Under the pieces are notes generated by a model. The model was not told the DNA's origin. It ran no database searches and saw only the letters and a list, made by a program, of their open reading frames with translations. Both the position numbers and the translations under genes were made by a program. From the NCBI RefSeq assembly GCF_009363275.1, contig NZ_CP045324.1:2232001-2296000 (forward strand): DNA of 64,000 nt, in the 5' to 3' direction. Source of the DNA: Marinobacter sp. THAF197a. Its GTDB lineage: Bacteria > Pseudomonadota > Gammaproteobacteria > Pseudomonadales > Oleiphilaceae. Shown one piece after another: positions 53,322 to 62,241 of the stretch; position 1 is the stretch's first letter; every line of letters starts with the position of its first letter.

Positions 53322-54467
53322 CCGCACGGCACGAAGTCGGGTAACAACATCAATAATTTGCGAACAGGCAAAATCCATTTCCTGCTCGGTGCTGAACCGG
53401 CCAAACGAAAACCGCAGGGCACGGTGTGCCAATTCATCACTCAAACCTATGCCCCGAAGCACAAACGAGGGCTCTACAGTCGCCGAGGCACAGGCGGAAC
53501 CGGACGATACCGCGAGATTTCGCAGCCCGAGCATTAAAGACTCTGCCTCCACGCCCTCGAATGACAGATTGACAATGCCAGGCACCCGATGTTCCCGGCT
53601 GCCGTTAAAGTGCACCCCTTCGAGCCCTTCCAGGCCTGTGAGAAATCGCTCGCGCAGCGATTCAAGCCGGGACATTTCATCATCAAGGCCCGCGCCGGCC
53701 AGCTCAAACGCCCGCCCCATGCCAACAATCTGATGGGTTGGCAGGGTACCAGAACGCATCCCCCGCTCATGGCCACCGCCATGCATCTGGGCCTGAATAC
53801 GCACATCGGGAGAACGGCGCACATAAAGCGCACCCACGCCCTTGGGGCCATAGACCTTGTGCGCTGACAACGACAGAAGATCAACGTTCAGCTGCCCCAC
53901 AACCACCGGGATTTTACCCGCAGCCTGGGCGGCATCAACATGCAGCAGGATGCCGCGCGGGCGAAGCTGCTCGCCGATGGCGGCAATATCGGTCACACAC
54001 CCCAGCTCATTGTTCACCATCATCAGGCTGACCAGCACGGTGTTATCACGCAGAGCGGCTACCACCGCCTGGGGGGTAATCCGGCCGTCAGACCCGGGGT
54101 GCAGCCAGGTAACGTCAACACCGTTTTGCTCGAGCCATTTGCAGGTATCCACAACCGCCTTGTGCTCGATCACCGAGGTTACAATGTGAGGCGACTCGTG
54201 GCCGGCAACCGCACCCTTGATGGCCAGGTTGTCGGACTCGGTAGCGCCGGAGGTCCAGACAATCTCCCTTGGGTCGGCGTGAATCAGGTCAGCGACATGG
54301 CGTCGCGCGTTCTCAACGGCCGCTTCCGCTTGCCACCCGTAGCCATGGGAACGAGAAGCAGGATTACCAAACACTCCGTCAAGGGTCAGGTAGTTCATCA
54401 TGTCTGAGGCAACAGACGGATCAACGGGCGTCGTGGCCGCGTAGTCCAGGTATACGGGCTTTTTCAT
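53319..54467 (-). CDS. iscS: Cysteine desulfurase IscS, lacking the IscU-binding tail
   Basis: This PLP enzyme has 382 residues from the ATG at 54467 (MKKPVYLDYAATTPVDPSVA), 22 fewer than E. coli IscS. The PLP Lys is Lys204 in SAHKVYGPKGVGALYVRR, and the persulfide Cys is Cys326 in SSGSACASATVEPSFVL, both in the IscS arrangement, so the enzyme should be active. The protein ends right after DVVTRLRA, where E. coli continues with about 20 residues required for IscU contact. No frame in the following bases restores that tail. It lies 19 bases after iscR. A GTG two codons upstream is an alternative start. Confidence 0.93.
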   Translation of the reverse strand: MKKPVYLDYAATTPVDPSVASDMMNYLTLDGVFGNPASRSHGYGWQAEAAVENARRHVADLIHADPREIVWTSGATESDNLAIKGAVAGHESPHIVTSVIEHKAVVDTCKWLEQNGVDVTWLHPGSDGRITPQAVVAALRDNTVLVSLMMVNNELGCVTDIAAIGEQLRPRGILLHVDAAQAAGKIPVVVGQLNVDLLSLSAHKVYGPKGVGALYVRRSPDVRIQAQMHGGGHERGMRSGTLPTHQIVGMGRAFELAGAGLDDEMSRLESLRERFLTGLEGLEGVHFNGSREHRVPGIVNLSFEGVEAESLMLGLRNLAVSSGSACASATVEPSFVLRGIGLSDELAHRALRFSFGRFSTEQEMDFACSQIIDVVTRLRAVR

Positions 54468-54486
54468 AATCACAGGATGCTGTTTA

Positions 54487-54984
54487 TCAGGCAGTGGCCT
54501 GGTCGGTCAGGCGTTGGGTATTAATCGCGTCAGAGTCATCATCCGAGTGCTTCCGGTTCTGCCGATCCGCCACCTGACGGATCTCGCGCTTCCGCATCAA
54601 ATCCCCCAGACTGATCTCACTCAGGAACTGGTGGATCTGATCACTCAAATCAGACCATAAATGGTGGGTAAGGCACTTCTCGCCATTCTGGCAATCGCCC
54701 TTGTTGCCGCAGCGGGTGGTGTCGAGCGATTCACTGACTGCATCTACCACTTCAGCAACAAACACGTCGTCGGCAGGCCGGCTCAGACGGTAGCCACCGC
54801 CCGGACCACGCACACTCACCACCAGGTGCTGTCGACGCAAACGCGAAAACAACTGTTCCAGATACGAGAGGGAAATTTCTTGCCGGGCTGAAATATCCGC
54901 AAGACTTACCGGCCCCTGGCTTCCGTGAAGAGCCAGATCAAGCATCGCCGTCACAGCGTAGCGGCCTTTGGTGGTCAGCTTCAT
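54487..54984 (-). CDS. iscR: Iron-sulfur cluster assembly regulator IscR
   Basis: This Rrf2-family regulator has 165 residues. The winged helix is at about 1-75, and the cluster ligands Cys92, Cys98, Cys104 and His107 are in CGNKGDCQNGEKCLTHH, matching E. coli IscR positions. It senses cluster status through a 2Fe-2S centre and represses isc genes when the cluster is present. The tail after about residue 140 is polar and probably disordered. It precedes iscS, and an IscR-like operator overlaps its own promoter. Confidence 0.96.
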   Translation of the reverse strand: MKLTTKGRYAVTAMLDLALHGSQGPVSLADISARQEISLSYLEQLFSRLRRQHLVVSVRGPGGGYRLSRPADDVFVAEVVDAVSESLDTTRCGNKGDCQNGEKCLTHHLWSDLSDQIHQFLSEISLGDLMRKREIRQVADRQNRKHSDDDSDAINTQRLTDQATA

Positions 54985-55029
54985 ATTCTCAGCCCCAGTG
55001 ATGGGATTGAATCTCGATTCGCAGGGCTG

Positions 55030-55062
55030 AGTATGAATTGACCCACCAAAACAGTCAAGTAT
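55030..55062 (-). promoter_or_regulatory. iscR promoter with an overlapping IscR-like operator
   Basis: On the minus strand, TTGACT (55058-55053) is followed after 17 bases by CATACT (55035-55030). The start of the box, ATACTTGACTGTTTT from 55062, resembles the left half of the E. coli type 1 IscR site (ATA-x-TTGACT with A/T spacer). The right half (GGTGGGTCAAT) matches less well. Autoregulation is likely; the site begins next to the cysE stop codon. Confidence 0.55.
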
Positions 55063-55842
55063 TCAACCCCTGCCCTCGTTGTCCGCCTCATCGCGCACGC
55101 AGTCAAAGTCTTCTTCATGCAACGGCGGCAGCTCTCCGTTCTGATATTCACTGTTCACCTTACGGAGTGCTTTGCACATGTTTTCAATGCGATCATCCAC
55201 CGCATGCATGTGGTCGAGTAGCGAACGCATGGCCCGGGCAACCGGGTCGGGCATCTCTTCCGTCACACCATAGGCGTCAAAGCCCATGCGTTCTTCCATC
55301 TCCTTGCGCCGCACATCATCGTCGGAGTGGCGCTTCACAATCACCCGGCCCGGAATACCTACCACTGTGGCGCCGGCGGGTACAGCCTTGGTCACCACGG
55401 AATTGGAGCCAATCTTGGCACCAGGGCCCACTTCGAACGGCCCAAGAATCTTTGCGCCTGCGCCAACAACCACGCCATCACCGATGGTTGGGTGGCGTTT
55501 GCCTTTGTTCCAGCTGGTTCCGCCCAGGGTAACACCCTGGTAGAGGGTGACGTCATCGCCAATAACGGTGGTTTCCCCAATCACCACGCCCATGCCGTGG
55601 TCGATAAAAAACCGCCGACCAATGGTCGCACCCGGGTGAATCTCAATACCGGTGAACCAGCGCGCCAGCGTGGAGATGGTCCGCGCCAGCCACTTTAGCC
55701 CAAGATTCCAGAGCCAATGGGAAAACCGGTGAAACAGCAATGCATGAAGGCCCGGGTAATTGGTTAGCACCTCGAAGGTGTTCCGCGCCGCCGGATCCCG
55801 GTGAAATACGCTTTTGACATCTTCCCTTAAACGCTCAAACAT
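55063..55842 (-). CDS. cysE: Serine O-acetyltransferase
   Basis: This acetyltransferase has 259 residues from MFERLREDVKSVFHRDPAAR (55842). It has an N-terminal helical domain and a left-handed beta-helix with hexapeptide repeats (IEIHPGATIGRRFFIDHG, GDDVTLYQGVTLGG, IGDGVVVGAGAKILG). The catalytic His is in FIDHGMGVVIGE. It makes O-acetylserine for cysteine synthesis, the substrate source for IscS. It overlaps the trmJ stop by 8 bases and precedes iscR, so sulfur supply and iscRS are linked by position. The C-terminal extension (about 190-259) is longer than the E. coli tail. Confidence 0.96.
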   Translation of the reverse strand: MFERLREDVKSVFHRDPAARNTFEVLTNYPGLHALLFHRFSHWLWNLGLKWLARTISTLARWFTGIEIHPGATIGRRFFIDHGMGVVIGETTVIGDDVTLYQGVTLGGTSWNKGKRHPTIGDGVVVGAGAKILGPFEVGPGAKIGSNSVVTKAVPAGATVVGIPGRVIVKRHSDDDVRRKEMEERMGFDAYGVTEEMPDPVARAMRSLLDHMHAVDDRIENMCKALRKVNSEYQNGELPPLHEEDFDCVRDEADNEGRG

Positions 55843-56695
55843 GGCCTTTTTCCTGCCCCTCATCCGCAGTATTGTTCTGCTTGTCGCTCCCCGGCAGGGT
55901 TCCGGCAGCCTTTTGTACGGATGTCAGAATGCCCCTAAGGATATTGATTTCCATCTGGTCAAGACGTGCGCGCTGAAACAGGCGTCGCAGGCGGGTCATC
56001 AGTTGCCTGGGGTTGTTGCGACGATGGAAATCCACATCCACCAACACCTGTTCCAGATGCCCGAAGAAGCCTTCCACCTCCTGCACCTCTGCCGGCGGCA
56101 CATCCCAGCCACGGTCGCCCGGTCCAACCATGGCCTCAAGGTTGGGACTCGCCTCACCTTCTTCAAGGCTGTGCAGGTAATGCATGCGCAATTCATAGCA
56201 AACCACCTGCACCGCCATGGCCAGATTCAATGAACTGTAGTCCGGATTCGACGGAATATGAATGTGGTAGTGGCAACGCTGAAGCTCATCGTTGGACAAA
56301 CCGTGGTTTTCACGCCCAAACACCAGTGCAACCCGACCCTGCCGGCTGTATTCGCCCGCCGTCGCCGCCGCCTGGGGCGGAGCAATCACTGGCCACGGCA
56401 CCTTCCGGCCGCGGGCACTGGTGCCCATCACCAGAACACAATCTGCCAGCGCTTCGTCAAGCGTGGCAACTACCTGAGCCCTGTCCAGAACATCTGAGGC
56501 ACCGGCAGAACGCGCGTAGGAGGCTTCATCCGGGAACGACGCCGGGTTAACCAGCCATAAGTTGCCCAGCCCCATGTTTTTCATCGCCCTTGCGACCGCA
56601 CCAATATTGCCGGAATGCGATGTTTCAACCAGAACGATCCGGACCTGATCATTGAACGTGTCAGAACCTTCCTGTGGCAATGCGGGCTTATGCAT
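55835..56695 (-). CDS. trmJ: tRNA (cytidine/uridine-2'-O)-methyltransferase TrmJ
   Basis: This SPOUT enzyme has 286 residues. It has the start VRIVLVETSHSGNIGAVARA, ALVFGRENHGLSNDELQRC and the SAM-pocket stretch IPSNPDYSSLNLAMAVQVV, which form the trefoil knot, then a helical C-terminal extension. It methylates the ribose at position 32 of certain tRNAs. It is divergent from suhB and overlaps cysE, the same arrangement as in pseudomonads. Confidence 0.95.
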   Translation of the reverse strand: MHKPALPQEGSDTFNDQVRIVLVETSHSGNIGAVARAMKNMGLGNLWLVNPASFPDEASYARSAGASDVLDRAQVVATLDEALADCVLVMGTSARGRKVPWPVIAPPQAAATAGEYSRQGRVALVFGRENHGLSNDELQRCHYHIHIPSNPDYSSLNLAMAVQVVCYELRMHYLHSLEEGEASPNLEAMVGPGDRGWDVPPAEVQEVEGFFGHLEQVLVDVDFHRRNNPRQLMTRLRRLFQRARLDQMEINILRGILTSVQKAAGTLPGSDKQNNTADEGQEKGHV

Positions 56696-56887
56696 GGTCT
56701 TCGGGCCTATGAATTAACAGACGTTAAATATTGGAAGGGAATGATAGCAGAAACCCGGGCCGCCCTGCTCTCCGGAGTTGCCGAAACTCCGTGGTATCCG
56801 TGCATTTGCTAAGCCAAAAAACGTACAAGCGCGGGTTGTTTTTGCTATCATACCGGGCCTTCACACACCCGGATAATGAACACTCAG

Positions 56888-57688
56888 ATGCAACCAGCAA
56901 TTAAAATGGCCCTGCGCGTTGCCCGCCAGGGATCAGATTACCTGAAAGCACATTTCGAGCGACAGGAACCCAACGGCAAGGACGAGGCCGAGCGCTACCG
57001 CCAGCTCGAACGGGTTGAGAAATCCATTTACGACAACTTCACCGAGCAACTGGAAAAGGCATATCGGGATCACACCATCGCACCGATGGGCGAGGCCGAC
57101 GCCGCTGGCAGCGAACGCAGCTGGCACATCTTCCCCGTGCTTGGCCGCGAAAACTTCATTCGTGGTATTCCGGAATTCGCCCTGGCACTGAGCCAGAAAA
57201 AGAACAACCGGACAGAAAACCTGTTGCTGGTCAATCCGATCACAGGTGAAGAATATTCTGCCAGCCGCGGCCATGGGGCAGCCCTCAACAGCCGCCGCGT
57301 GCGCACGTCTGAAATCAAAGTACCCGGCAAGGCGGCATTTGCCACCAACCTGCTGGATCAGACTCGCAAAGGCGACGACCCGATGATCTGGGGCGAAATG
57401 GCCGCAGTTCTGGCGCGTGAAAGCGCCATGTTCCGCACCTCCGGCTGCGTTGTTCTTGATATTGCCCGTGTTTCGGCGGGCCTTCTGGACGCCGCTGTTA
57501 TCTTCCGCCCGGAAGCCTCAGACCTGGACCTGGGTGTCACCCTCGCCATGGAATCCGGCGCACTGACTGGCGACTTTTCCGGCAACCCGTCTGCTGGCAA
57601 TGCCAAACAGCTGGTTGTGGCCAATCCAAAGCTGTTCCGCGAAGTGCTCAAGGTATTGCACCCGTTCCGCGGCCGTCTGCCCAGATAG
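56888..57688 (+). CDS. suhB: Inositol-1-monophosphatase SuhB
   Basis: This phosphatase has 266 residues from MQPAIKMALRVARQGSDYLK (56888). It has the substrate/metal segment LVNPITGEEYSASRGHGAALN and the DLDLGVTLAMESGALTGDF region. In E. coli it also acts as a NusA-linked factor in rRNA antitermination complexes. Two typical family motifs look changed: the metal-binding DPxDGTxN reads NPITGEEYSAS, and the second motif is not a clear WDxAA. An ATG four codons earlier (56876) is in frame but too close to its only GGAT. It is divergent from trmJ. The extended -10 TGCTATCAT lies at 56843-56851. Confidence 0.88.
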   Translation: MQPAIKMALRVARQGSDYLKAHFERQEPNGKDEAERYRQLERVEKSIYDNFTEQLEKAYRDHTIAPMGEADAAGSERSWHIFPVLGRENFIRGIPEFALALSQKKNNRTENLLLVNPITGEEYSASRGHGAALNSRRVRTSEIKVPGKAAFATNLLDQTRKGDDPMIWGEMAAVLARESAMFRTSGCVVLDIARVSAGLLDAAVIFRPEASDLDLGVTLAMESGALTGDFSGNPSAGNAKQLVVANPKLFREVLKVLHPFRGRLPR

Positions 57689-57702
57689 ACTTTCCGGCAC
57701 AA

Positions 57703-57742
57703 AAAAAAACCGCCAATCCTTCACGGGACTGGCGGTTTTTTT
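57703..57742. terminator. Bidirectional rho-independent terminator
   Basis: A stem of CCGCCA and TCC paired with GGA and TGGCGG (one mismatch, 57710-57735) is flanked by a run of A on one side and seven T on the other. It closes suhB (plus) and secF (minus). Confidence 0.9.
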
Positions 57743-57782
57743 ATGCCTCGGAAAACGGGAGGCCTTGGGCCTCCCCATCGGA

Positions 57783-58736
57783 TCACATCCGGTTAAGCCA
57801 CTCGGGCGGCTGCTCTTCCTCGACTTCTTCACCGGTGCCTTCCTTCGCCGGTACCATCAGGTCTTCACGGGTAACACCCATCACCATCAGCATATTGGCA
57901 GAGACATAGATGGAAGAATACGTACCCACCACCACGCCAATAATGAGCGCAAGGGCGAAGTTGTTGATGGCCTCACCACCGAAGAAATACAGTGCCAGTA
58001 ACACCACCAAGGTAGTACCAGAAGTATTGATGGTACGGGTGATGGTCTGGTGGATGGACTCGTTGATGATATCCCAGGGCTCGCCTACCCGCATTTTCCG
58101 GAAGTTCTCCCGGATACGGTCCGCCACAACGATGGTATCGTTCAGCGAGTAACCGATCACCGCCAGCAACGCTGCCAGCACGGTCAGGTCAAACGTCCAC
58201 TGGAACAGCGCAAACACGCCCAGCACAATAATGACGTCGTGAGCCAGCGGTATCACCGAAGCGATACCAAACTTGAACTGGAAGCGCATGCCCACGTAGA
58301 TCAGTACCACCGCCAGGGCAATCAACAACCCGAGCCCGCTGTCTTCTTTAAGCTCATCGCCAACCTGAGAACCGACGAATTCGGACCCCACCAACTCGAG
58401 CTCGGCGCCGGAGGCAGCCAGCATGCCAGCCACCTCACGGGCCAGCTGATCGTTCTCAGCTTCCGCCATGCGGATCAGGATGGTGGTATCCGCGCCGAAG
58501 TTCTGAACGACGAACTGCTCATAGCCCGCTTCTGCCAGTTGGTCCCGGATAGCGTCAAGGCTCGGCGCCTCGGCGTACTCCAGCTCTACTGAGGTACCGC
58601 CGGTGAAGTCCATGCCAAAGTTCAGGCCGCGAACACCCAACAATGCAAGGGAAACCACCACAAGCGTGATAGAAAGCACGGAAGCAATCTTCCGCAACCC
58701 CATGAAATCAAATGGTTGTTTCTGTGTATCAGCCAT
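57783..58736 (-). CDS. secF: Protein translocase subunit SecF
   Basis: This membrane protein has 317 residues from MADTQKQPFDFMGLRKIA (58736). Six membrane segments follow, with a periplasmic domain (about 40-130) after the first. NFGMDFTGGTSVELEYA and VVADRIRENFRKMR are family motifs. It assists SecYEG export using the proton gradient. Its start overlaps the secD stop by 8 bases, so the two are coupled. Confidence 0.96.
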   Translation of the reverse strand: MADTQKQPFDFMGLRKIASVLSITLVVVSLALLGVRGLNFGMDFTGGTSVELEYAEAPSLDAIRDQLAEAGYEQFVVQNFGADTTILIRMAEAENDQLAREVAGMLAASGAELELVGSEFVGSQVGDELKEDSGLGLLIALAVVLIYVGMRFQFKFGIASVIPLAHDVIIVLGVFALFQWTFDLTVLAALLAVIGYSLNDTIVVADRIRENFRKMRVGEPWDIINESIHQTITRTINTSGTTLVVLLALYFFGGEAINNFALALIIGVVVGTYSSIYVSANMLMVMGVTREDLMVPAKEGTGEEVEEEQPPEWLNRM

Positions 58737-60603
58737 TAGCCAGCTTCCCCCCGATCGACAATTTCTCGACCCTGCGGCCGCCGTAGACAACGTTCACAAT
58801 GGCGCGACTGACCACCAGGGCACAGAACATGGAGGTCAGGATACCGATGCTCAGTGTTACCGCGAACCCTTTGACCGGACCGGAACCCATGGCAAACAGG
58901 ATCACAGCGACCAACAGCGTAGTTATGTTGGCATCAAAGATAGACACAAAGGCCCGACTGTACCCCGAGTTAATCGCACTCTGCGGCGGCACACCAGCTT
59001 TAAGCTCTTCCTTTATTCGCTCAAAGATTAGAACGTTGGCGTCAACCGCCATACCCACTGTCAGAACGATACCGGCAATACCCGGCAGGGTGAGCGTGGC
59101 AGACAGAATGGACATACAGGCCAGCAGCAACATCAGGTTCAGGGTCAGCGTGACATTCGCCACTACCCCGAAGCCACGATAGAACACCAACATATAGATG
59201 AGCACCAAGGCGAAACCAAACGCAACCGAGGTAACACCAGCGTCGATGTTCTTCTGCCCGAGGCTTGGCCCAATGGTCCGTTCCTGTACAAAGTACATGG
59301 GGGCCGCCAGGGCACCTGCCCGCAACAGAAGCGCGAGCTCTGCAGCCTCCGGTATCGAATCCAGACCAGTAATGCGGAAACTGCTACCCAGCGCTGACTG
59401 AACCGTTGCCAGGCTGATCAGTCCTTTTTCCACAATCCGCTTTTCGACTTCCCGAATCTCACCGTCTACTTCCTGGGCCTCAGTCTCGGTCCGGAACTCG
59501 ATGAACAGCACCGCCATGCGGCGCCCCACATTGTTGCGGGTAGCGCGGTTCATAAGATCGCCGCCAACCGAATCCATGGTGATGTTTACCTGCGGCTGAC
59601 CATTCTCATCGAAGGCCTGCTGGGCATTAGCCACATTATTACCGGTAGCGATAACGTCCCGCTCCAGGCGAGCTGTCCTCTGCGGGGTATCACGGAAACC
59701 GAACTGTTCGGTTTCTGCTGCAGGTGCATCCTGGCGGGCTTCCATCCGGAATTCCAGATTGGCTGTTGCACCGAGAACCCGCTTGGCCTGGGCGGTATCC
59801 TGCACACCTGGCAGCTCAACAATAATACGATCTGCGCCCTGGCGCTGAACCAGCGGCTCCGCCACGCCGAGTTCGTTGACACGATTACGGATAGTGGTCA
59901 GGTTCTGTTCCAGGGCATATTCCTGGATATTCCTCACTTCAGCTTCGGAGAGGGTCAGCGCCAACAGGAATTCGCCTTCCCGGGTGCTTTCATTGAGCAA
60001 AAATTCGTTGTACTGCCGACGAATCAGATCAAAGGCCGCACTGCGAGACTCAGAATCCCGGAAGCTAAGAACAATCTCCCGGTTGCCTTCAACATCTCCA
60101 CCCCGATAGCGAATACGCTCATCCCGAAGTTCTCTTTTGATCTGCCCGGAAAACGCCTCCAGACGCTGGCTGACCGCCGTGTCCATGTCTACTTCCAGCA
60201 GGAAGTGAACACCACCTCGCAGGTCAAGACCAAGCTTCATCGGGCCTGCGCCCAGGCTACGCAGCCACCCAGGGGTTGAGGGAGCCATGTTCAGGGCCAC
60301 CAGGTAATCATTACCCAGGGCGGCCTGCACTGCCGGGCGAGCCCGCAACTGCGCGTCGGAACTGTTCAGGCGAATCAGGGCATTGCGGTCTTCAAGAGAA
60401 CTTTCCTTGACTTCGATCCCGCGGCTTTCGAGGGCGCCGAGGGCACGGTCCAGCACACGCTGGTCTACCTCGGTGCTGCCCCGGGCGCCGGTAACCTGTA
60501 TGGCGAAATCATCGGGAAAGAAATTCGGTAACGCGTAAATGAACCCGATGACCAGTGCGAACACTATGACCAGGTTCTTCCAGAGAGGATACTTGTTCAG
60601 CAT
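58729..60603 (-). CDS. secD: Protein translocase subunit SecD
   Basis: This membrane protein has 624 residues. It has a first membrane helix near residue 10, a large periplasmic region (about 30-450, with GLDLRGGVHFLLEVDMDTAV and IIVELPGVQDTAQA) and five more helices with DANVLIFERIKEELKAG. With SecF and YajC it helps proteins leave the translocon. It follows yajC by 93 bases and overlaps secF by 8. Confidence 0.97.
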   Translation of the reverse strand: MLNKYPLWKNLVIVFALVIGFIYALPNFFPDDFAIQVTGARGSTEVDQRVLDRALGALESRGIEVKESSLEDRNALIRLNSSDAQLRARPAVQAALGNDYLVALNMAPSTPGWLRSLGAGPMKLGLDLRGGVHFLLEVDMDTAVSQRLEAFSGQIKRELRDERIRYRGGDVEGNREIVLSFRDSESRSAAFDLIRRQYNEFLLNESTREGEFLLALTLSEAEVRNIQEYALEQNLTTIRNRVNELGVAEPLVQRQGADRIIVELPGVQDTAQAKRVLGATANLEFRMEARQDAPAAETEQFGFRDTPQRTARLERDVIATGNNVANAQQAFDENGQPQVNITMDSVGGDLMNRATRNNVGRRMAVLFIEFRTETEAQEVDGEIREVEKRIVEKGLISLATVQSALGSSFRITGLDSIPEAAELALLLRAGALAAPMYFVQERTIGPSLGQKNIDAGVTSVAFGFALVLIYMLVFYRGFGVVANVTLTLNLMLLLACMSILSATLTLPGIAGIVLTVGMAVDANVLIFERIKEELKAGVPPQSAINSGYSRAFVSIFDANITTLLVAVILFAMGSGPVKGFAVTLSIGILTSMFCALVVSRAIVNVVYGGRRVEKLSIGGKLANG

Positions 60604-60696
60604 GAGAATCCTTCGAGCCAGCTATGGTGCCGGCCTTGGTGTTTCAGCAAGTCAACACAAAACGGGCGACCAAAGGCCGCCCTGCGCACAACTGGC

Positions 60697-61059
60697 TCAG
60701 ATATCTTTCAGTGTGCCCTTGGGCAGCGCCGCAGCCACCGCCACTTTCTGAATCTTGATCTCGACGTTATCAGACACTTCCAGCACGATGAAGTCGTCAG
60801 ACACCTTGGTGATGCGGCCGGCAACGCCACCGGAAGTCACCACTTCGTCGCCCTTGTTCAGGCCGGACATCAGCGCTTTATGCTCTTTGGCACGCTTGGA
60901 CTGCGGGCGCCAGATCAGGAAGTAGAAAATCAGGATAAAGCCGGCGAAGAAGATGATCTGACCCATCACGCTCATGCCCTGGGCACCGGCATCCTGCGCC
61001 ACGGCAAGTGCAGGCATCAGAGACAGCAGACCAACGATGAGCAGTTTGATTGATTTCAT
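60697..61059 (-). CDS. yajC: Sec translocon accessory protein YajC
   Basis: This small membrane protein has 120 residues. A first hydrophobic stretch (about 4-20) could be a signal; the second (about 32-50, FFAGFILIFYFLIWRPQSKR) is the YajC membrane helix, followed by the cytoplasmic SH3-like part (GDEVVTSGGVAGRITKVSDD). It belongs to the SecDF complex and lies between tgt and secD, the standard order. Confidence 0.95.
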   Translation of the reverse strand: MKSIKLLIVGLLSLMPALAVAQDAGAQGMSVMGQIIFFAGFILIFYFLIWRPQSKRAKEHKALMSGLNKGDEVVTSGGVAGRITKVSDDFIVLEVSDNVEIKIQKVAVAAALPKGTLKDI

Positions 61060-61101
61060 TCAGGTTCTCCGTTTATTGACTGATATTGAGGTAAAAATTG
61101 C

Positions 61102-62241
61102 TCAGGATTCACCCAGCGGCGGCACAGATTCGCCACGTAAGGCATAGAATTCGCTTATAAAGTCGGACAATGTACCTGCTTCAATGGCCCCACGCAATCC
61201 ACTCATCAGGTTCTGATAGAAGCGCAGATTGTGGATGGTATTGAGCTGCGCGCCCAACATTTCACCACACTTATCCAGATGATGCAGATAGCTCTTTGAG
61301 AAATTCTGACAGGTATAACAGTCACAACGTTCATCCAGCGGGCCGGTATCGTGACGATTCTTCGCATTACGAATCTTGACGATGCCGGTCGAGGTGAACA
61401 GGTAGCCATTCCGGGCGTTACGGGTGGGCATAACGCAGTCAAACATGTCTACCCCCCGGCGAACTGCCTCAACAATGTCTTCCGGGCGTCCAACTCCCAT
61501 CAGGTAACGAGGCTTGTCTTCCGGCATTCTGGAAGGCAAATGGTCCAGAATGCGAATCATGTCTTCTTTCGGCTCGCCCACCGACAGACCACCAATGGCG
61601 TAGCCATCAAACCCGATATCGGTCAGTCCCTGCAGGGATCGGTCCCGCAAGGACTCGTACATGCCACCCTGGACAATACCAAACAACGCCGCCGGATTGC
61701 CCTCATGAGCCTTCTTGCTGCGTTCCGCCCAACGAAGGGACAGCTCCATGGATTCTTTTGCCTGCTTCTCGGTAGCAGGATACGGCGTGCATTCATCAAA
61801 TATCATGACAATGTCGGAACCGAGGTCACGCTGCACCTGAATGGCAATTTCCGGCGACAACTCCACCTTTGAGCCGTCTACTGGCGAGCGGAAGGTCACG
61901 CCCTGCTCGGTGATCTTGCGCATATCGCCCAGGCTGAACACCTGAAAGCCGCCGGAATCCGTCAGTATTGGCCCTTGCCACTGTGTGAAATCGTGCAAGT
62001 CGCCGTGTGCCTTGACCACTTCCGTGCCCGGGCGCAGCATCAAGTGGAAGGTGTTACCCAGGATAATTTCCGCGCCGATTGCCTCGATATCTCTTGGCAA
62101 CATCCCTTTAACCGTGCCGTAAGTACCAACCGGCATAAACGCAGGCGTTTCAACCGTTCCACGGGGGAAGGTCAGCCGGCCCCGGCGGGCTCTGCCGTCT
62201 TCGCCCAGCTTCTCGAACGACATAAAACAGGAATTGCTCAC
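61102..62241 (-). CDS. tgt: tRNA-guanine transglycosylase
   Basis: This enzyme has 379 residues. It exchanges guanine 34 in GUN tRNAs for preQ1. It has the region ILTDSGGFQVFSLGDMRKIT with the catalytic Asp, MPTRNARNGYLFTS, and a C-terminal zinc site (CDCYTCQNFSKSYLHHL, with a further downstream His). The first codon is GTG at 62241, overlapping the queA stop (GTGA); GGAG stands 7 bases upstream. The pair queA-tgt makes the last steps of queuosine. Confidence 0.96.
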   Translation of the reverse strand: MSNSCFMSFEKLGEDGRARRGRLTFPRGTVETPAFMPVGTYGTVKGMLPRDIEAIGAEIILGNTFHLMLRPGTEVVKAHGDLHDFTQWQGPILTDSGGFQVFSLGDMRKITEQGVTFRSPVDGSKVELSPEIAIQVQRDLGSDIVMIFDECTPYPATEKQAKESMELSLRWAERSKKAHEGNPAALFGIVQGGMYESLRDRSLQGLTDIGFDGYAIGGLSVGEPKEDMIRILDHLPSRMPEDKPRYLMGVGRPEDIVEAVRRGVDMFDCVMPTRNARNGYLFTSTGIVKIRNAKNRHDTGPLDERCDCYTCQNFSKSYLHHLDKCGEMLGAQLNTIHNLRFYQNLMSGLRGAIEAGTLSDFISEFYALRGESVPPLGES

